A stretch of DNA of 64,000 bases from Flammeovirgaceae bacterium (GCA_027487845.1 JAIYCV010000027.1:1-64000); one strand, 5' to 3'. Counted from the stretch's first letter, positions 21,216 to 31,322 are shown. Made by a program: numbers and translations. Notes: generated by a model not told the origin, from the letters alone.

Positions 21216-22850
21216 ATGACGAAACTAGATTCACGAAATCGCCAATCAATAATCAACAATCTCAACTCGCATCGGTTTGATTTGTTGGTAATCGGTGGGG
21301 GCATCACAGGTGCTGGAATTGCGCTGGATGCTGCTGCTCGTGGATTGAAAGTTGCCTTGGTGGAAAAAAATGATTTTGCCTTTGGCACCAGCAGCCGATC
21401 CACAAAACTTATTCATGGTGGATTGAGGTATTTGAAGCAACTTGAATTTGGATTGGTAAAAGAAGTGGGCAGCGAGCGCGCGGTAGTCCACAAGCTTGCC
21501 CCTCATCTTGTGGTTCCCGAAAAAATGCTGTTGCCCTTGTATGAGAAGCGTGGCTTCAGTAGTTTGCTTACTTCGATCGGGTTGAAACTCTACGATTTTT
21601 TGGCAGGAGTTAAGTCAGAAGACCAACGGAGAATGCTCACCAAAAAGCAAACATTAAAACAAGAACCTTTACTTCTTGCGGATGATGTGAAGGGTGGAGC
21701 GATCTATGCGGAATACAGAACGGATGACGCACGCCTTACTACGGAGATCATGAAAACCGCTTCTAGGCATGGCGCAGAAGTAATCAACTATTGTGAAGTA
21801 GTAGATTTTGTTTATGAGGCACGAAAAATTGTTGGTGCCAAAGTAAAGGATGTATTAACCGATACGCCATATCAAATTAAGGCGACCACCGTGGTAAGCG
21901 CTGCAGGGCCGTGGGTCGATGAATTGCGCACGATCAATCACTCCAAAAAAGGAAAGCAACTTCACCTTACAAAGGGTGTTCATTTAGTTGTAGACAAAAA
22001 GAGGCTTCCAATTGCTCAAGCGATTTATTTTGACGTGGAAGATGGACGGATGATTTTTGCTATTCCACGTGGGAGGGTCACTTACATTGGCACCACAGAC
22101 ACCAATTACATGGGAAGCAAGGAAATGGTGGTTGCCACGCTAGAAGATGCCGAATACCTGATTCGTGCGGTGAACAGAACCTTTCCAAGTGCTCAGCTCA
22201 CCCTCCATGATATTGAATCAAGTTGGGCTGGGCTTCGCCCGCTCATCCATGAAGAAGGTAAGTCGGCCTCTGAGCTTTCCCGTAAGGATGAAATCTTTGA
22301 ATCGTCAACGGGCTTGATTTCAATTGCAGGCGGAAAGTTGACAGGCTATAGAAAGATGGCCGAACGAGTGGTAGATTTAGTGTTGGATAAAATGGACGAG
22401 GCGGATCGTGAGTTTGATGAGTGCAAGACGGATTTAATTCCGTTGGTTGAATCTCCTTTCAAGGATTATGAAGAAGTCAAAGCCTATCTCACATCTGTAA
22501 AGGAAAGAGTTAGCAAACTTGACCTAAATTCATTTTACGCAGATTACTTGGTGGGTAATTATGGCAAGCAGACTAATGCAATATTAGATGATATTCAAGC
22601 GGGGCAAATTGAAATTGAATTAGCCAAAGCTGAATTGAGATTCGGAATAGCCAATGAATTGATCACCCTGCCGGAAGACTTTTTTATTCGTAGAACCGGC
22701 CGATTGTATTTCTTCAAAAACTCAATCGATGTGATTGAGGAAGCGATACTACACGAATTCCAAGTTACATTTAAATGGAAGGAGTTGGATTTAGAGAAAG
22801 CGAGACAGCAACTGGCAATGGAAGTTAGGAGTGTAACTGATTTTAAATAA
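21216..22850 (+). CDS. glpD: FAD-dependent glycerol-3-phosphate dehydrogenase
   Basis: Membrane-associated flavoenzyme of 544 residues that oxidises sn-glycerol 3-phosphate to dihydroxyacetone phosphate and passes electrons to the quinone pool. The N-terminal dinucleotide fold has GGGITGAGIALDAAARG (from residue 27), followed by the family block SSRSTKLIHGGLRYL. Later SSWAGLRPL and IAGGKLTGYRKMAERVV are GlpD-like. It lies 84 bases after glpK and two bases before a DUF3179 gene. The glpK-glpD gap holds only a weak AT hairpin. Confidence 0.95.
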   Translation: MTKLDSRNRQSIINNLNSHRFDLLVIGGGITGAGIALDAAARGLKVALVEKNDFAFGTSSRSTKLIHGGLRYLKQLEFGLVKEVGSERAVVHKLAPHLVVPEKMLLPLYEKRGFSSLLTSIGLKLYDFLAGVKSEDQRRMLTKKQTLKQEPLLLADDVKGGAIYAEYRTDDARLTTEIMKTASRHGAEVINYCEVVDFVYEARKIVGAKVKDVLTDTPYQIKATTVVSAAGPWVDELRTINHSKKGKQLHLTKGVHLVVDKKRLPIAQAIYFDVEDGRMIFAIPRGRVTYIGTTDTNYMGSKEMVVATLEDAEYLIRAVNRTFPSAQLTLHDIESSWAGLRPLIHEEGKSASELSRKDEIFESSTGLISIAGGKLTGYRKMAERVVDLVLDKMDEADREFDECKTDLIPLVESPFKDYEEVKAYLTSVKERVSKLDLNSFYADYLVGNYGKQTNAILDDIQAGQIEIELAKAELRFGIANELITLPEDFFIRRTGRLYFFKNSIDVIEEAILHEFQVTFKWKELDLEKARQQLAMEVRSVTDFK

Positions 22851-22852
22851 TC

Positions 22853-24043
22853 ATGATTAGGTCGCTACTATTCTGGTTAGGCTTTTGCATGTTGTTACTG
22901 GTAGAGGTTGCACGTGTTTATTTTATTATGCCCTTTCCGGGAAGTCAGGAAGCAGACACAATTAACGTGGCTTACTTCATCGAATCAAATCTTTTGTTTA
23001 TCCGCATTCTAGGCACAGTGATGATTGCATATCCATTGTATGTAATTTATACTAGGTATAACAAGGTTTACAAAATTGTAATCACTGGTTTACTCATTGT
23101 TTATGGTGTGGTAGTTTACCTTTTCAATGTTAAGTTTCTGGCCGATAAAATGTTTAGGCAACCCTCTAAGATTGTAATGACCACCAAAATGAAAAATAAG
23201 GTTGCCCTCGGGCAATTGATTATTGGTGTTTCTATCAATGGAAAATCGAAAGCCTACCCAATTGAAGTTATCGGCTATCATCATCAAGTAAGAGATTCTA
23301 TTGGTAACGATCCGATCATGGTTACCTACTGCACTGTCTGTAGAACTGGCAGAGTTTTCAGCCCTTTTGTGAATGGTAAGTTAGAAACCTTTCGCTTGGT
23401 AGGCATGGATCACTTCAATGCCATGTTTGAAGATGCAGCCACGAAAAGTTGGTGGAGGCAGGTAAATGGAGAGGCCATTGTAGGATCTTTAAAAGGGACC
23501 ACATTGCTTGAAATACCCTCCGAACAAATGAGTTTATCCGCGTGGTTGACTCTTCATCCAGATACCGAAATTCTTCAACCCGATGATAAGTTCAAAGACG
23601 AATACGAAAAGCTAAAAAATTATGACGAGGGTAAGTCGAAGAGCAAATTGACAAAGCCGGACTCACTTTCTTGGAAAGACAAGTCGTGGGTGGTAGGCGT
23701 AAGTAACGGATTATTTGCCACTGCTTATGATTGGATTGAACTGGAGAAATCCAGAATTGTAAATGATGAAATTGCGGCTGTGCCCGTTGTGGTTGTGTTG
23801 CAGAACGATTTGGTTTCTTTTCATGCCATGAAAAGGACGGTTGGCCATGATACGCTTGTATTTAAAATTTCTTCCGATTCTACTTTTTTGGCCGACACTC
23901 AAGGCCTATCAAAATGGACGTGGACTGGTAAATGTTTAGAAGGACCATGGAAGGACGCCCAGCTAGAGACCGTTCAAGCGTATCAGGAATTTTGGCATTC
24001 GTGGCGAACCTTTCATCCGCAGACAAAAATGTATAGACAATAG
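22853..24043 (+). CDS. DUF3179 domain membrane protein
   Basis: 396 residues. Three or more N-terminal hydrophobic segments (about 1-20, 40-63 and 70-90) are followed by a DUF3179 domain: VALGQLIIGVSINGKSKAYPIEVIGYHH, then VTYCTVCRTGRVFSP, where the CxxC pair is the family hallmark. The role of DUF3179 is unknown; the paired cysteines could bind metal or be redox-active. It starts two bases after the glpD stop, so it is very probably co-transcribed with the glycerol genes, and it precedes the GH13 enzyme by 36 bases. Why a DUF3179 protein sits in this operon is unclear. Confidence 0.85.
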   Translation: MIRSLLFWLGFCMLLLVEVARVYFIMPFPGSQEADTINVAYFIESNLLFIRILGTVMIAYPLYVIYTRYNKVYKIVITGLLIVYGVVVYLFNVKFLADKMFRQPSKIVMTTKMKNKVALGQLIIGVSINGKSKAYPIEVIGYHHQVRDSIGNDPIMVTYCTVCRTGRVFSPFVNGKLETFRLVGMDHFNAMFEDAATKSWWRQVNGEAIVGSLKGTTLLEIPSEQMSLSAWLTLHPDTEILQPDDKFKDEYEKLKNYDEGKSKSKLTKPDSLSWKDKSWVVGVSNGLFATAYDWIELEKSRIVNDEIAAVPVVVVLQNDLVSFHAMKRTVGHDTLVFKISSDSTFLADTQGLSKWTWTGKCLEGPWKDAQLETVQAYQEFWHSWRTFHPQTKMYRQ

Positions 24044-24079
24044 AAAATCCTGTTAATTTGCTTCATTTATTTTAACTAC

Positions 24080-26023
24080 ATGTATACCCCGTCTATTCAT
24101 CAAAAATTAAATCAATTATTACAGCAAAGCAATCTTGACCTACTCGGTGCCGATAATTCTTTTTACGTAAGGGCGCTTTCCAATATCGATTCGCTCCATA
24201 CATTGTTTGCCGAAATATATCCTCAAACCGAACAATCGGCAAGGATTTTTGATGAGTTGGTTGCGGCTATCATCCAATCATACAAAGAGCGACCTGTTTC
24301 TATGCGTAGGAGAGATGATGCAAAAGAAATTCATGGTCAATGGTTCTTAGATAATAAGCTAGCAGGAATGAGCTTATATGTGGATCGTTTCTGCGGAAAT
24401 ATTAAAACGCTGGAAACCAAACTTTCCTATTTCAACGAACTGGGGGTGAACCTTCTTCATTTGATGCCCCTATTCGAAAGTCCAGAGGGTGAGAGCGATG
24501 GTGGCTATGCGGTGTCTAACTTTAGAAAGGTAGACAGCCGTTTTGGAACGTTGGACGAATTGAAAAGCCTGCAACAGAAAATGGAAGAAGAGGGCATGTA
24601 TCTGATGATTGATATCGTGTTGAATCATACCTCACATCAGCATGAATGGGCGAAGAAAGCAAAAGCCGGTGAAAAGCAGTTTCAGGATTATTTCTACATA
24701 TACGGTGACCGGAATATTCCGAATCAGTTTGAGCAGACTATGCCTGAAGTTTTCCCAGAAAGTTCTCCCGGAAATTTCACGTTCAATAAAGAGACCAACA
24801 AATGGGTGATGACAGTCTTTCATCATTATCAATGGGATTTGAATTATTCCAATCCGGTTGTCCTCAAAGAAATGCTTTCGAATATCTTATTCTTTGCCAA
24901 TCTGGGGGTAGATGTGTTGCGCATTGATGCGCCCGCATTCATATGGAAACAAATAGGAACAAGTTGTCAGAACTTGCCCCAAGCGCACACGCTGCTGCGA
25001 TTGATTAAAAATTGCGTGGAGATGGCAGCTCCAGGAATGGCGATCTTAGGTGAGGCGATTGTCGCGCCCAAAGAAATAATGAAGTATTTCGGCACAGGTT
25101 CGTACACTGCCCGTGAATGTGACTTTGCTTACAACGCAACTCAAATGGCGTTGCAATGGGATATGCTTGCCACTGGCGACACCCGAGTGATGCTCGCGGC
25201 TCAGCCGGATATCTTGCAAAAGCCATTGGGCACTACCTGGATCACTTACACTCGATGTCATGATGATATTGGTTTGGGCTACGAAGATAGTATGATTCAA
25301 CAAGCCGGTTTTGATCCGTACTTACACCGACAGTTTATGAAGAACTATTACTCTGGCCAATTTCCCGGTTCGCCTTCTAAAGGTGCACTGTTTAGCTTCA
25401 ACCCCAAGACGGGCGATGCTCGCATCAGTGGTTCCCTTGCCGCCCTTTGCGGGCTGGAAAAAGCACTGGATGATAACGATGAGGCCGCGCGAGAAATTTC
25501 TATCAGGAAGATTCTACTAATGCAGGCCCATAGCTTTTTGTTAGGTGGAATGCCCATGATTTTTTATGGAGATGAAATTGGTCATACAAACGACTACAGC
25601 TATTTGAGCGATCCGGGTAAAAGCTACGACAACCGCTGGATGCATCGCCCAGTTATCGACTGGAAAAAAGTAAACCTCCGAAAGAAGGCGGGAACTATAG
25701 AAAATAGAATTTTCACAGGCACAAAAAGGTTGCTTGAGATACGATGTTCGCTTTCTTGTATTGCCGATCATAAGAATATTACTTGGCTTACTACGCGCAA
25801 TATTCATGTGGCAGGCTATCTTCGTTCATCGAAAGAACAAAACGTGTATTGCTTATTTAATTTTTCAGGTAACACAGAGGTGGTACCCTTTCAATTTCTT
25901 TTTGAGAATGGAAGCACCGCAAGTTCGTTCTATAATCACTGGGCTGGCGAAGTCATGTCGTTGAATAACAATGGAGCATTGCAATTAAAACCGTTTGAGT
26001 TTTTGTTATTGGAAGCTAAGTAA
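24080..26023 (+). CDS. Amylosucrase-like GH13 (subfamily 4) enzyme
   Basis: Cytoplasmic glycoside hydrolase/transglucosidase of 647 residues with no signal peptide. A helical N-terminal domain (about 1-90) precedes the (beta/alpha)8 barrel. The catalytic set is intact: nucleophile D283 in VLRIDAPAF, acid/base E325 in ILGEAIV, and D395 with H394 in TRCHDDIG. Subfamily-4 blocks such as SLYVDRFCGN, HLMPLFESPEG, GGYAVSNFR and TSCQNLPQAH are clear. Known members act on sucrose, either building alpha-1,4-glucan (amylosucrase) or hydrolysing it. The upstream transporter would supply the glucoside. The company of glpFKD raises the possibility that the substrate is a glycosylated glycerol. Specificity cannot be read from the sequence. 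Confidence 0.88.
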   Translation: MYTPSIHQKLNQLLQQSNLDLLGADNSFYVRALSNIDSLHTLFAEIYPQTEQSARIFDELVAAIIQSYKERPVSMRRRDDAKEIHGQWFLDNKLAGMSLYVDRFCGNIKTLETKLSYFNELGVNLLHLMPLFESPEGESDGGYAVSNFRKVDSRFGTLDELKSLQQKMEEEGMYLMIDIVLNHTSHQHEWAKKAKAGEKQFQDYFYIYGDRNIPNQFEQTMPEVFPESSPGNFTFNKETNKWVMTVFHHYQWDLNYSNPVVLKEMLSNILFFANLGVDVLRIDAPAFIWKQIGTSCQNLPQAHTLLRLIKNCVEMAAPGMAILGEAIVAPKEIMKYFGTGSYTARECDFAYNATQMALQWDMLATGDTRVMLAAQPDILQKPLGTTWITYTRCHDDIGLGYEDSMIQQAGFDPYLHRQFMKNYYSGQFPGSPSKGALFSFNPKTGDARISGSLAALCGLEKALDDNDEAAREISIRKILLMQAHSFLLGGMPMIFYGDEIGHTNDYSYLSDPGKSYDNRWMHRPVIDWKKVNLRKKAGTIENRIFTGTKRLLEIRCSLSCIADHKNITWLTTRNIHVAGYLRSSKEQNVYCLFNFSGNTEVVPFQFLFENGSTASSFYNHWAGEVMSLNNNGALQLKPFEFLLLEAK

Positions 26024-26057
26024 GCGGACGATGTAATTTTTCGAACGAAATTATCTA

Positions 26058-26993
26058 TCATTCTATTTTCATTAGGTTCGGTTGGTTCGCAATAGTTAAC
26101 TGGAACACATCGTTGCGCGAATAATGCCCGACTACATCAAAGTCTAGTTTACTTTTTGCCAGAAGATCAAAATCAAGTACGGCTGTGAGCAGACCCTCTT
26201 TATTCCACAGAGGCCCCGCCAACACCTCACCCATAGGTGAAATAATGACGCTGCCTCCAGCGCACATAATGTCGGGTTCCGCTTTAAAGTCCGCAGCATA
26301 TTTATGGGGGTAGTCAGCTTTCGTTACAAATTGGTTAGCTGCCAGCACAAAGCATCGGCCTTCCAGCGCCACGTGGCGCATGGTTGCCTGCCACGATTCG
26401 CGGGCATCGGCAGTAGGTGCCAGATAAATTTCCACACCCTTATTATACATGGCCATTCGTGCCAATGGCATGTAGTTTTCCCAGCAGATTAAACCACCGA
26501 TTTTGCCGATTTTAGTGTCGAAGCTGACAAGCGTGCTTCCATCACCCTCTGCCCAAATAAGGCGCTCTAACCCTGTTGGCTTTAGTTTTCTATGCTTACC
26601 GATAAGCCTACCATGGTGATCGAAATACAACAATGAACAATAGAGCGAGCCACCTATGGGCTCTTTTTCTGTTACCCCCAAGGCAACAAACAGATTTGCT
26701 TTCTTGATGGCGGCACTAAGCGCACGAATGTGCTGTGAATCTATTTCTATGCTGTTGTTCCAATACTCCAGCCACTGTTCGCGTGCTTTTTCAGTGCGCT
26801 TGCCGATGACAGCATCAAAGGTCAAGCCCCGCGGATAGCAGGGTATGAACGACTCGGGAAAGAGCAATAACTCACACCCCTCACGTGCGCCCTTTTCTAT
26901 CCATGCGATAATTATGGATACTGTTTGCTCGATATCAAACAGAGCTGGGGTGGCTTGCACCACGCCCACTTTAACTTCTTTTTGGGGTGCCAA
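26058..26993 (-). CDS. Nitrilase-family carbon-nitrogen hydrolase
   Basis: 311-residue cytoplasmic enzyme with the complete Glu-Lys-Cys triad: E47 in LLFPESF, K136 in KHRKLKPT and C170 in GGLICWENY. The spacing and flanking sequences (CYPRGL near 52, ICWENYMPLAR) are those of branch-1 nitrilases, which hydrolyse organic nitriles to acids and ammonia. Related amidases lack the WENYMP pattern. It converges with the GH13 gene (35 bases between stop codons) and lies downstream of the DUF885 gene on the same strand. The natural substrate is unknown. Confidence 0.9.
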   Translation of the reverse strand: MAPQKEVKVGVVQATPALFDIEQTVSIIIAWIEKGAREGCELLLFPESFIPCYPRGLTFDAVIGKRTEKAREQWLEYWNNSIEIDSQHIRALSAAIKKANLFVALGVTEKEPIGGSLYCSLLYFDHHGRLIGKHRKLKPTGLERLIWAEGDGSTLVSFDTKIGKIGGLICWENYMPLARMAMYNKGVEIYLAPTADARESWQATMRHVALEGRCFVLAANQFVTKADYPHKYAADFKAEPDIMCAGGSVIISPMGEVLAGPLWNKEGLLTAVLDFDLLAKSKLDFDVVGHYSRNDVFQLTIANQPNLMKIE

Positions 26994-27059
26994 AACTATT
27001 TGATGTTATGGTTCAAGAATAACTCACTAAGGAAATGAATTTGGTGGGTTAATTGTTTT

Positions 27060-28712
27060 TCACTTAATGCCGATGGCTTCATTCAACATAGATTTATCCC
27101 CAGTCATTTCCCAATAAATTAATGACACAGGAATAATGCCCCGCCTGTTAAATGAATCGATAAATTCTTTGAGCACAAAATGACCTTCTCTTTGCCTCGC
27201 ATACTCAGCGATTAGTTTGTCGATGTCGAGCTTACCAATAACATAACTGGTTTCGTAACCAGGTTGTTGTATATAAAATTGCTCCTCGTGTTGGATTGTG
27301 CTCCCGCCCGGTTCCATCAATCCCCAGGGTACCCACTTGCAGGCAAACTTGGTGGCACCATCGAAGTCCAATTCTAGGCCATGCTGTTTCATCCCAGCAA
27401 GTCCACGGGCTGCACGTTGCGCCAACATAATGTATACAAGTTCTTTCGCGCGCGGTCTGTCTTCCAACATGCCTGCATTTAAAATCAATTCTTCCATGGC
27501 TGTTGCCATACCCTCAGCGCGACTGTCAAATACATTGCTAAGTAGGGGGGTATTTCTGATTTCACTCTCATAGGGCTCTTCGCGATTTCTGGCTAGATCG
27601 ATCCAATGATTGAAATGCGCCCGCATAGGCATTGGATCGCGATAGTCTACTTCATCAAAAAAGCCTCGAAGGCCATCGTTCGATACGAAGGGACGAATCT
27701 GCGCAAGCAGCGCAGGTTTCATATACGGCTTTAACGTATAAAACTCCTCCTTATCCATAAAATTCAAGTAATCCTCGGTGCCTTTTAGTAACATCGCTTC
27801 ATAGTCTTTCGCATTGTCTTTCTTTGTAAGCTTTGGCAACTTTCGATTTCTATGTTCTGCGAATCGCAATGCGCTATGAGCCCGTGCTAGCTCACGTTCC
27901 ATAAGTACTTTTTCATCTTGGTAAGTGTAGGGCATTAAGTGGACATTCTTAAGATTCCACGTATAGTTTTCGATTCCCACGCCTGACGGTCCGGTTTTCT
28001 TAGAGGCTTGTTCAGCAGCCCAATCGGCAAATTGATCTGAAGCGATACGTGCTTCTAACGCAGCCTTAGCAAGGTCTGGGAAATCCTTTTCAACCGAAGA
28101 AGCAAATGTTTTCAGGTCTTCACTTTGTTCGCGAATGCTTCTTACACCTGTAATCCATTGATCTTTTGCATTGCCAGTCAAATTTATTTTTGCTCGACTA
28201 TATAATGCTGATGCCTTACGAAGGCGGGAGGCGATTACGTTAGCCACGCTATCTGTCAATGGCGATGCATAGTCGGGCAGCTCTACTCTTCCATACACAT
28301 GAGGACCTTCCCTGAGTGGCGTATCCGGCAAGGCAGGGTAGAACCAAACGTAAAAAGCAGGATCCTTTACCCATGGTTGCTTAACGCGGTGTTCAAAATC
28401 AAGTCCGTTCATTTCAGCCCAGACCAAGTACCAATCAACCTGATGTTTAATCGGCCATTTTGCCGTGTCGAATGCGTTAAGTCGTTGTTGCCATTCGCTA
28501 AGTTCTTTGTGTTGTTTTGCCATGGCTTCCGCAGTGTAGTCTGGCACGCCATCTTTCAACTCTGGTGATTCAAACTCTCTCCATGATTGAAAGAAAACCA
28601 CCAACTCATCATAAGAGTTGGAAGTATTCAACTCATTTTTAGGAGGAGGGCTGGTGCACATAGAGGTGAGAATAGCGATAACGATGAAAGGAATGAAACG
28701 CCTGTTGAACAT
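27060..28712 (-). CDS. DUF885 family lipoprotein/secreted protein
   Basis: 550 residues with an N-terminal export signal ending in LTSMCTSPPP; the cysteine at 19 suggests a lipoprotein, although the lipobox is imperfect. The C-terminal half matches DUF885: RAEGMATAMEELILNAG, then RAARGLAGMKQHG and QQPGYETSYVIGKLDIDKLI. Many DUF885 proteins carry a metallopeptidase-like HExxPGHH motif ahead of the EGW block. Here the corresponding region reads MRAHFNHWIDLA, so a normal metal site is not evident. It stands alone on the minus strand, with 66 bases to the nitrilase downstream. Function is unknown. Confidence 0.8.
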   Translation of the reverse strand: MFNRRFIPFIVIAILTSMCTSPPPKNELNTSNSYDELVVFFQSWREFESPELKDGVPDYTAEAMAKQHKELSEWQQRLNAFDTAKWPIKHQVDWYLVWAEMNGLDFEHRVKQPWVKDPAFYVWFYPALPDTPLREGPHVYGRVELPDYASPLTDSVANVIASRLRKASALYSRAKINLTGNAKDQWITGVRSIREQSEDLKTFASSVEKDFPDLAKAALEARIASDQFADWAAEQASKKTGPSGVGIENYTWNLKNVHLMPYTYQDEKVLMERELARAHSALRFAEHRNRKLPKLTKKDNAKDYEAMLLKGTEDYLNFMDKEEFYTLKPYMKPALLAQIRPFVSNDGLRGFFDEVDYRDPMPMRAHFNHWIDLARNREEPYESEIRNTPLLSNVFDSRAEGMATAMEELILNAGMLEDRPRAKELVYIMLAQRAARGLAGMKQHGLELDFDGATKFACKWVPWGLMEPGGSTIQHEEQFYIQQPGYETSYVIGKLDIDKLIAEYARQREGHFVLKEFIDSFNRRGIIPVSLIYWEMTGDKSMLNEAIGIK

Positions 28713-28892
28713 AATTTTTACGTTTAAATGATTTGATTTTTTCTATCACATAGAATCACGTAGCAATTAACACCCCGTTAGTGGAAAGTCACCTTAATGG
28801 CGATTTTATGCTACAAAAGGTTGCCAGTTTAACGCTAACTATTTTTTTAATTCGATGAAACAGTACTCCCCTCGCTTCATACCGTAAATGGT

Positions 28893-30269
28893 TTAACCAA
28901 CCAAATTTGAAATGAATATTAGCAGAACAGCTGCTGGTGCTACAAATCGAATAAGGAAATGCCATAACAAAAATAGTCGATCGTCTTTTAGTTGGAGTTC
29001 ATTCTTACTTACCTCTTTTGAAATCAGCCATCCTGCAATTACCGCCATCAATATTCCGCCTAATGGCATTAACAGGTTTGAACCAAAATAATCAATCAGC
29101 CCGAAAATGGTTTTTCCTTCCAATGGTTTAATCATGTCCAATGGAGTGAAGTCTGCCCAAATGTTAAACGAGAAAACGGAACCCAAACCAACTCCCCACA
29201 AAAGCACAGAGGCGATAATAGTAATTCTAATTCTACCTCCTACCCGCCATACTTCCTCCAGATGAGAGATAATGGACTCTAGTAATGAAATAGAGGATGT
29301 TAAAGCAGCAAAAAAAAGTAGAATAAAAAATAACGCGCCAATAAAACCGCCTCCCGGCATTTGACCAAACGCAATAGGTAAGGTCATAAAAATTAAACCG
29401 GGTCCTTCGGCAGCTGACAAGCCATATTTGAATACGATAGGGAAGATTGCTAAGCCCGCTAAAATTGAGGCAAGGCCATCTGATAAGGAAATGATAATGG
29501 ACGATTTCAGGATAGATGAAGTTCGCGGCATATACGCTCCATAGGTGAGCATCACGCCCACGCCTATGCCGAGCGAAAAGAAGGCCTGACCAAAAGCGGC
29601 CAGCACCACCTTGGGAGTTATTTTAGAAAAGTCAGGATTAAAAAGAAAGTGAAAGCCCTGCGAAAAATCTCCGGCAAACATAGCGTAGATTACCAATGCG
29701 CCAAGTATAATAAATAAGGCAGGTGTCATCCAGCTAGTTGATTTTTCGAGTCCGCCTTGAACGCCTTTTGCTACAATCCATCCAGTGGCGGCAACAAATG
29801 CAAATTGTGAAAGCATTAGTCGAACAGGGCTTGCTAACAAATCATTATAATAGCTTACCGCGGATGTGGAATTGAGATTATTCAACTCTCCAATCAGGGA
29901 AGTTATCGTGTAATCCAAGGTCATGCCTGCTATAACGCAATAAAAACTAAGAATCAAAAACACGCCCATCATGGCCACCCAGCCAAACATTTTCCAATGT
30001 CTGCTAATTCCGTCCCTCTTCGAAAGCTCCTGCATACTGCTCACCATGCTGCCACCACCTCTTCGCCCGATCATAAGTTCCGCTGCCAGAATAGGAATCC
30101 CCATTGTAATCAATGATAACAGATAGATCAATACAAATGCACCACCGCCATTTTCACCTGCGAGGTAGGTAAACTTCCAAATATTGGATAATCCGACTGC
30201 GCTGCCAATAGATGCCAATAAAAACAAGTAGTTTGATGACCAAACTTTGGGTGAGGCTTTATCTGACAT
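28893..30269 (-). CDS. Neurotransmitter:sodium symporter family transporter
   Basis: Inner-membrane secondary transporter of 458 residues and about 11-12 helices, in the LeuT-fold NSS family. The first helix block (NYLFLLASIGSAVGLSNIWKFTYLA, with unwound GxxVGLxNxWKFPY-like sequence) and the following GGGAFVLIYLL are diagnostic. Bacterial members import amino acids with sodium. It begins three bases after the aldo-keto reductase stop, so it is probably in an operon with that gene and the TIGR04076 gene. The substrate is unknown. Confidence 0.9.
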   Translation of the reverse strand: MSDKASPKVWSSNYLFLLASIGSAVGLSNIWKFTYLAGENGGGAFVLIYLLSLITMGIPILAAELMIGRRGGGSMVSSMQELSKRDGISRHWKMFGWVAMMGVFLILSFYCVIAGMTLDYTITSLIGELNNLNSTSAVSYYNDLLASPVRLMLSQFAFVAATGWIVAKGVQGGLEKSTSWMTPALFIILGALVIYAMFAGDFSQGFHFLFNPDFSKITPKVVLAAFGQAFFSLGIGVGVMLTYGAYMPRTSSILKSSIIISLSDGLASILAGLAIFPIVFKYGLSAAEGPGLIFMTLPIAFGQMPGGGFIGALFFILLFFAALTSSISLLESIISHLEEVWRVGGRIRITIIASVLLWGVGLGSVFSFNIWADFTPLDMIKPLEGKTIFGLIDYFGSNLLMPLGGILMAVIAGWLISKEVSKNELQLKDDRLFLLWHFLIRFVAPAAVLLIFISNLVG

Positions 30270-30272
30270 GTT

Positions 30273-31322
30273 TTAATCGGTTGCTAGTTGATTCAGATTG
30301 TATCTCATAATAGATCCGTGTGGCCCTTCCTTGATTCGTTCAATATCAAATACATCGCCTGAAGGCCCCTTACGTTGGGTGATGACTTTTTCAACTTCAT
30401 TAATATCATCTAGGTCTAATTTGAATTCAAATAAACGAAGATTCTCTTCAAGATGAGCTGAGGTCTTTGCTCCAATGATAACAGCTGCCACTTGTTTACG
30501 GTCCAGAATGTAGCGCGATGCCACATTGGTAATCGATGCATGGTGCTTATCCGCGATGGACTTCAATACCTTCAAAAGAGATTGAAACAATTCCCAGCCG
30601 CCAAACTCATCGATAATTAATTTGTATTTAATAAGAGACCGATTTTCAAAGGGCGGTGTTGGTTCAGTGACTCCCAACCATTTCTCTGAGATAAATCCAC
30701 CCGCTACAGTGCCATAGCACAAAAAGTGAATGTTGCTTTTAGAACATTGATCCGTCAGTCTATTTTCAGGTCGATTGTCTAACAGTGAATATTGAATTTG
30801 CAGTGTGGTGATAGGGATGCCAGCATTGACCATTTGTTCTGTTGACTGGGTATTAAAATTTGTGCCCGATAGTAAATTGATTTTACCAGCCTGTTGAATT
30901 TCATGCAACCAAAGAGCGGTTTCAACATAGCGGGGAAAATCGTAACTCCACCAGCTAAATTGAACCATATCCAAACGCTCTTTACCAAGTCTTCGCAGCG
31001 ATCGATCAATTATTTTCTCGACATGTTCTTTGGTAATTGTGGCCAGCGTATCGTAGTCTGGAACAAACTTAGTCAGCACCTGAATGTCATGATTATAGCC
31101 AAGTCTTTGTTTACGTACAGCTAAAAATCTTCCAATCAATTCTTCTACTCCCGTATAAATGTCAGCGCAATCGAACGTGGTAATTCCTTTATCTGCGAAA
31201 GCAAACATGCTTTCGATCGGATCTTCCGTTGCATCTGTGCTATGTCCTTGCGACAATTGCCAACCGCCTTTGACGATGCGCGAAATATGAAAATCAGGTG
31301 TTAACTCAACTCGTTCTACCAT
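30273..31322 (-). CDS. Aldo/keto reductase family protein lacking the usual catalytic histidine
   Basis: 349 residues with the (beta/alpha)8 AKR fold. The NADPH-enzyme tetrad is only partly present: D51 and Y56 (FDCADIY) and K85 (VLTKF) are kept, but the position normally holding histidine, five residues after D118 in DMVQFSWW, is serine (S123). The C-terminal cofactor region (VAAVIIGAKTSAHLEENL) looks normal. I start at the ATG (31322), two bases after the upstream stop. A longer reading would use TTG and overlap that gene. It is sandwiched between the TIGR04076 gene and the sodium symporter, all closely spaced. Whether it reduces carbonyls is uncertain. Confidence 0.85.
   Translation of the reverse strand: MVERVELTPDFHISRIVKGGWQLSQGHSTDATEDPIESMFAFADKGITTFDCADIYTGVEELIGRFLAVRKQRLGYNHDIQVLTKFVPDYDTLATITKEHVEKIIDRSLRRLGKERLDMVQFSWWSYDFPRYVETALWLHEIQQAGKINLLSGTNFNTQSTEQMVNAGIPITTLQIQYSLLDNRPENRLTDQCSKSNIHFLCYGTVAGGFISEKWLGVTEPTPPFENRSLIKYKLIIDEFGGWELFQSLLKVLKSIADKHHASITNVASRYILDRKQVAAVIIGAKTSAHLEENLRLFEFKLDLDDINEVEKVITQRKGPSGDVFDIERIKEGPHGSIMRYNLNQLATD

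Noticed and set aside
24044-24079. TTAATTTG as a promoter for the GH13 gene
   Set aside because: It mismatches the TAnnTTTG box at the second base and has no -33 element; the gene is more simply part of the upstream transcript.
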